A program made the position numbers and the translations under genes. Below, one piece after another: positions 15,333-26,508 of a stretch of 26,508 nucleotides of DNA (its first letter is position 1; the number at the start of each line of letters is the position of its first letter). This DNA is from Candidatus Colicola coprequi. Lineage in GTDB: Bacteria; Bacteroidota; Bacteroidia; Bacteroidales; Paludibacteraceae. Location of the stretch: contig JAGHSR010000163.1 of NCBI GenBank assembly GCA_018065765.1, positions 1-26,508 of the forward strand. The letters are read 5' to 3'. The notes beneath the pieces were generated by a model. The model worked only from the letters and a program-made list of their open reading frames with translations, ran no database searches and had not been told where the DNA came from.

Positions 15333-16592
15333 TTATCCTTCGACACGATGGTCAATTACTTTTTTAATTTTACCTGTTATAGGGTTACGAGGCAGTGAGC
15401 CAAGCGGTACCAATTGAACGGCATAATGACGGAAAAAGCCTTTGTCTCTACCTCCGCCGATAGGCTCAATACACTCTGCTAATAAGTCTTCCAAACGATG
15501 TGCTTCCTGCGCATGCTGCTCCGGATGATCACACTCAACCTTAATCAATAAATCCATCTGACCTCCCACATCCGCCAACTCGATCACAAAATTGAGGCTC
15601 AAAGCATCCAACTGACTGATGGCACGCTCAAACTCACCCACCGTAACATACGCACCACCTAACTTAAAATCCTCTCCGGCTCTACCGCAAAGGCGGTACT
15701 TATCGGCAGTAACCCACTGTGCCATATCGCCTATACGGTACCGAATAATAGGATGGAACTTACGACAAAGCGAGGTCACTAAAATCTCCCCTTTCTCGCC
15801 CATAGCCACCGGCTGCAACGTATCGGGATGAACAATCTCAATGATTTGGAAATCGTGCAACGTATGGTATTCACCAAAACCGCAATCGTCCGTCTGGTAT
15901 CCCATAATACCACAATCGCCACTGGTATAAGCCAATGGTTTGACTTCCGTACAACCTAACCATTTGCGGATATAGTCTTCCGCCTCATGACTGAGCTGTT
16001 CGCCTACATAAGCCACCATACGCAGCGACTCAAACGGTCGTCCGTCTTTCTTTGCCATATCAGCCATAAGCACAAAGAACGTAGGTAAAGAAATCATCAC
16101 GGTAGGCTTGTATTCACGGCATAACTTATAGGCTTCCTCTACACCTATATTAGCCGAAATAGGCAAATGAACACAGTGGTTACGCATAATCATCTCGTGT
16201 GCGCCGATAAACGAGGGCCACAAATGTCCTGCAACAAACATATTAGCCACAATATCGGTCGAGCGAATACCCAACGCCGCAAAAGCTTGTGCTTGATGCT
16301 GATTCATCACATCCCACTCGTCACCACTAAGCACTATCGTACGCGCCGTTCCGGACGAGCCACCGGTACTGCTCACAAAGGCGTCTTGCAGCGGACCGGT
16401 GAACATATCCGTAGAACGCGGATAGGTGTGGTCGTAGAGTTCTTGACGCTCTAAAATAGGCACTTGAGCCCAATCAGCCCAGGTGCTAATATCGCCCACT
16501 TGGCTGTATTTATGCGCATAATAAGGTGCCTGTTTGGCAGTGAGCAATATGTCAATCGCTAACTGCAGTTGTGTAGATTTGTCGGAGTTCAT
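15333..16592 (-). CDS. PaaK-like adenylate-forming enzyme (phenylacetate-CoA ligase family)
   Basis: 419 residues of the ANL superfamily, PaaK branch. The P-loop is STGGSSGTART (about 75-85), the ATP/ribose region is YRIGDM (285-290), the hinge region is GRAGEDFKLGG (303-313), and the C-terminal catalytic lysine is expected at PITGKIK (Lys408). The family activates aryl or acyl acids as adenylates and usually makes CoA thioesters; the substrate here cannot be read from sequence. Its first 41 bases overlap the end of the MATE gene in another frame, and the phosphatase gene follows 2 bases after its stop. Inference: it supplies an acyl group to the NRPS starter condensation domain. Confidence 0.85.
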   Translation of the reverse strand: MNSDKSTQLQLAIDILLTAKQAPYYAHKYSQVGDISTWADWAQVPILERQELYDHTYPRSTDMFTGPLQDAFVSSTGGSSGTARTIVLSGDEWDVMNQHQAQAFAALGIRSTDIVANMFVAGHLWPSFIGAHEMIMRNHCVHLPISANIGVEEAYKLCREYKPTVMISLPTFFVLMADMAKKDGRPFESLRMVAYVGEQLSHEAEDYIRKWLGCTEVKPLAYTSGDCGIMGYQTDDCGFGEYHTLHDFQIIEIVHPDTLQPVAMGEKGEILVTSLCRKFHPIIRYRIGDMAQWVTADKYRLCGRAGEDFKLGGAYVTVGEFERAISQLDALSLNFVIELADVGGQMDLLIKVECDHPEQHAQEAHRLEDLLAECIEPIGGGRDKGFFRHYAVQLVPLGSLPRNPITGKIKKVIDHRVEG

Positions 16593-17835
16593 GAACGGAT
16601 AAGATTAGTATAAAAATGAGACTTAAAAATTCGGCTATCGGAAAAGCAAACCAGAGAACAGAAGTCCTAAAAACAGAAAGTATGAGGGCATAAACGGGAA
16701 TAAGCAATAGCGGCTGAACAACAGCTATCACCATCGCCTTGGTCTTATTACCCAAAATCTGATGAATCACCATCAGGACAAAGCCCAACGCATTAAACAG
16801 GAAACACACGGCGAAAATACGTAAAGCAGCCATCGTGGCAACTTGCGAAGACTCGTCTATCCCATATACTATGCATATAGGGCGAGCGAGCGCGACGACA
16901 AGTCCTGTTACCACCAACGAAGACAGTCCGGCAAATCGCAATGAGCGACGACAAGTACGACACATCGCTGCCTTATCTCCCTTCCCTATATATTGCCCTG
17001 CCAACGGCTGCAAAGCCTGCGAAGTGCCGCCTGCCAAAAGATTGACAAAAAGGAAAACCGACAGCAATAACGACAACGTCACCATACCCTCTGCTCCCAA
17101 ATGAGCGGAAGTGGCAGTAGTGAGGTAACTCAAACGTACAAACATCGCAACCGAACCCAAAGCAAGAGGCAAACCCGCAAGGAGAATGGGGAAGGGAGAG
17201 GACAAAGCTCCTGAAACCTTTTCAACGTTCTTAGCCAAAATAATACATAAAGCAATGACATTGCTGATAGTGGTAGCCCAACCGGCACCGGCTATGCCCC
17301 AATGGAAACAAGATATAAAGAGCATATCCATACTCAGATTAAGCACATTCGCCAACACCATTGCCCACAAGATACGCTTTGGAAATCCCTCCGCACGCAC
17401 CATGGCGCCGCTGCCTTGCAGGAGCAGATAAACCGGCGCCGACAGCAACAAGACACGGGCGTAATCAGACGCTAAGGGCATGAGACTCTCTTCATGACAG
17501 AACCAACCGGCTACCATCGAACTCCAAGCACTCAGCGCAATAAAAGGCACACTACACACAAGGAGCATCACGATCGTTGTTCGAAAAATCTGCCCGGACC
17601 GTGCCCTATCTTTAGACCCGACGGCATAAGCTAAACATAACGCTCCACCAACTCCGATGAGCAGACACAGAGTCAACTGAATCTGCACCACCGGCATTAA
17701 AACCCCTATCGCCGCAAACGCGTCCGTACCCAACAGATGACTGACGATGATACCATCAATCTGCACGCACAAGATGCCGCTGAGCGAGGTCAAAATGGCC
17801 GACCATAGATATTGATAGAACGTACGTCTCTCCAT
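16552..17835 (-). CDS. MATE-family efflux transporter
   Basis: 427 residues, almost entirely hydrophobic, with about 12 membrane helices in two similar halves. The N-terminal LTSLSGILCVQIDGIIVSHL and LGTDAFAAIGVLMPV are typical of MATE/NorM-like proteins, as is the mid-protein GTSQALQPLAGQYIGKGD. It would export a small molecule in exchange for Na+ or H+. It sits between two adenylating enzymes in the NRPS operon, 5 bases after the upstream ligase stop, which points to export of the NRPS product or self-protection. Confidence 0.92.
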   Translation of the reverse strand: MERRTFYQYLWSAILTSLSGILCVQIDGIIVSHLLGTDAFAAIGVLMPVVQIQLTLCLLIGVGGALCLAYAVGSKDRARSGQIFRTTIVMLLVCSVPFIALSAWSSMVAGWFCHEESLMPLASDYARVLLLSAPVYLLLQGSGAMVRAEGFPKRILWAMVLANVLNLSMDMLFISCFHWGIAGAGWATTISNVIALCIILAKNVEKVSGALSSPFPILLAGLPLALGSVAMFVRLSYLTTATSAHLGAEGMVTLSLLLSVFLFVNLLAGGTSQALQPLAGQYIGKGDKAAMCRTCRRSLRFAGLSSLVVTGLVVALARPICIVYGIDESSQVATMAALRIFAVCFLFNALGFVLMVIHQILGNKTKAMVIAVVQPLLLIPVYALILSVFRTSVLWFAFPIAEFLSLIFILILSVHELRQIYTTAVSD

Positions 17836-17840
17836 ACGGA

Positions 17841-19175
17841 TTAGATGATAAAACGGTGTTTGAGGTTACCTTGTAAATCGGCAATGTCTTGCGTAGAGAC
17901 TTGAATAAGCGGTCGGTCTAACGATTTGCTGAGGTTGTGGTACTTGAAAGCGAACTCATTGCTGTTACCGCATAGGAACTGAACGAGCAACGTCTTAAAC
18001 CGCTCTGCATCAGCATGTTCGCCGCGCGTGTAGATGACAAACTCAAACGTGGAGATGTCGTTCTCCACTTTCTCATGCACCGAGTACAGTCCGCCATAAC
18101 CCTCCGTCTTGTCGAGGTCTAATAGAAACTGCTGAATCTCTCCGATCATCAGATTGGTGCCATAGAAAATGACGGCATTATCCGCCCTACCCATAACATA
18201 CATCCACTGTTCGGGCATGGGGTCGAGTAGTTCGTCCGGCACAACACCGCGCAGGTCTTCACGATGAAGGATAGCACCGCAGTCGTTGGTGTCATAGCGA
18301 ACAAGCGGGATAAACTGGTCTTTCGTGACGACGATATGACCGTTCACTATCTCCACATAGACGTTCGGTGACAACTCTAACATCATTGGGGTGTCCTCCG
18401 TGCCAAAGAACTGCTTACTGAGTTCGGGATGATGGCTAAAGAATTTACGGATACGGATAGCACGTTCCGTCTCGAAGGACACTTCGCCCGTGTCGGCACT
18501 GCCATATCCGGTACGCAACACTTCGGTACGGTCAAGGGAATGACCATACTCCGCGCAGACATGTTCGCGCAACGACTCGGAGAAGTACTCTCCTACAACA
18601 GGAAAATAAACCTTACCTTTCAGCCTTTCCACCTCTCTGCCCAATAGTGCGGTGATGATGGGTATGTTGGACGGGTTAGTGATAATCATTATTTGATCAT
18701 AATGAGCATGATACGCCTCAATCACTTCAACGGCTGTACGAAGGTCTAAGCCGGGTGTGGCAATGGTGAAACGGTATTTTTCGGTCAGTCCGATCATTCG
18801 AATCGCTGTGGCGAGTTGCATACCACCAATCCACATGCCAAAGGCGAGACATTCGAGACAAAGCGTCTTGCGCCCGTCAATGTGAAAGACATTCACAAAG
18901 AGGTCCTCTATACTGTGGATATAGTCCTTTTCATCGCAGGGGCGTTTAGGCCAAAAGACGGCACCCGTCTTGGAAAAACCACTGCTGGCACCAATCAAAT
19001 GTATCTTATCCAAACTGCCCGGGAGACATAAGTCCTGCATGGGATAAGCGAGCAGGTAATTATGCTTGTTAATAATGGGCAATTGCTCAAACTGCTGAGG
19101 CATAGTGCTACCAACAATCGTTTGATACGCGGGAACTTGTTCCCAAATTTGTTTAGCAAATAGATATGGCTTCAT
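17841..19175 (-). CDS. Divergent PaaK-like adenylate-forming enzyme
   Basis: 444 residues from ATG at 19175 (MKPYLFAKQIWEQ); an in-frame TTG nine bases upstream lies in repeat DNA and is rejected. ANL-type features are present but divergent: P-loop GASSGFSKTGAVF (about 62-74), VRYDTNDCGAIL (292-303) in place of the usual YRxGD, the hinge-like GRADNAVIFYGTNLMIGEIQ (329-348), and a terminal Lys in GNLKHRFII. It resembles the acyl-protein-synthetase/PaaK fold more than a standard CoA ligase. It lies directly after the NRPS, separated only by a 7-bp repeat array. Possible roles are activation or transfer of the acyl cap, or tailoring; the substrate is unknown. Confidence 0.75.
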   Translation of the reverse strand: MKPYLFAKQIWEQVPAYQTIVGSTMPQQFEQLPIINKHNYLLAYPMQDLCLPGSLDKIHLIGASSGFSKTGAVFWPKRPCDEKDYIHSIEDLFVNVFHIDGRKTLCLECLAFGMWIGGMQLATAIRMIGLTEKYRFTIATPGLDLRTAVEVIEAYHAHYDQIMIITNPSNIPIITALLGREVERLKGKVYFPVVGEYFSESLREHVCAEYGHSLDRTEVLRTGYGSADTGEVSFETERAIRIRKFFSHHPELSKQFFGTEDTPMMLELSPNVYVEIVNGHIVVTKDQFIPLVRYDTNDCGAILHREDLRGVVPDELLDPMPEQWMYVMGRADNAVIFYGTNLMIGEIQQFLLDLDKTEGYGGLYSVHEKVENDISTFEFVIYTRGEHADAERFKTLLVQFLCGNSNEFAFKYHNLSKSLDRPLIQVSTQDIADLQGNLKHRFII

Positions 19176-19179
19176 AATG

Positions 19180-19201
19180 ATCAATTATCAATTATCAATT
19201 A

Positions 19202-19207
<6 letters not shown>
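19180..19207. repeat. Four perfect ATCAATT heptamers forming the NRPS stop codon and spacer
   Basis: ATCAATT is repeated four times head to tail. On the coding strand this supplies the NRPS stop codon (TGA, 19202-19204) and nearly all of the 26-base spacer to the next start codon. It is the same unit length as the repeats inside the NRPS gene. Confidence 0.95.

Positions 19208-26508
<7,301 letters not shown>

Noticed and set aside
13609..19184. Plus-strand frames opposite the NRPS operon
   Set aside because: They are antisense to clear protein families, are short and have no motifs or promoters.

Overview
The window looks like Bacteroidales chromosome, probably from a gut commensal; the genus cannot be settled by eye. 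The evidence is repeated promoters of the Bacteroidetes sigma-ABfr type (TTTG, a spacer of about 19-21 bases, then TAnnTTTG), a compact lipoprotein-led rhamnose operon, and proteins of Bacteroidetes-type families (C39-like secreted peptidase with a Big_2 domain, a probable DUF6169 protein, AAA/DUF4143 ATPase).

Layout. (1) 45-2240, minus strand: a secreted beta-propeller/C39-like cysteine peptidase. (2) 2337-2537: a tRNA-Pro(UGG) with its own promoter and terminator. (3) 2661-10455, plus strand: a rhamnose operon, rhaB-rhaA-rhaT-rhaD-GH78 alpha-L-rhamnosidase, whose last four genes are linked by ATGA stop/start overlaps. Its leader can fold into a two-stem RNA. (4) 10458-13211: an accessory stretch with a structured intergenic element and three minus-strand transcription units (41-aa ORF plus DUF6169-like gene; a 37-aa ORF; an AAA/DUF4143 ATPase), each led by almost the same promoter. 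(5) 13242 to the right edge, minus strand: a biosynthetic operon read from right to left. It starts off-window with a large NRPS (C-A-T-C-A-T-reductase; the 5' end is cut by the window edge). It continues with a PaaK-like adenylating enzyme, a MATE exporter, a second PaaK-like enzyme, a membrane-bound SpoIIE-type phosphatase fused to an RsbW-like kinase domain, and a STAS antagonist, and ends at a strong intrinsic terminator.

How it works together. The rhamnose operon would release L-rhamnose with a surface or periplasmic lipoprotein, import it, isomerise and phosphorylate it, and split it to DHAP and lactaldehyde. The NRPS has the domain order of enzymes that release dipeptide aldehydes (protease inhibitors or pyrazinone precursors). 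The leading C domain and the two adenylating enzymes suggest an N-acyl-capped product exported by the MATE protein. The partner-switching pair at the operon's end suggests output tied to an extracytoplasmic signal.

The most unusual feature is a set of 7-bp tandem repeats of different sequences (GTGTCTG, GTGGATT, GACTTTT, ATCAATT). They lie inside the NRPS gene at linkers and loops, are read through all three frames as 7-residue peptide repeats, and also form the gene's stop codon and the spacer to the next gene.
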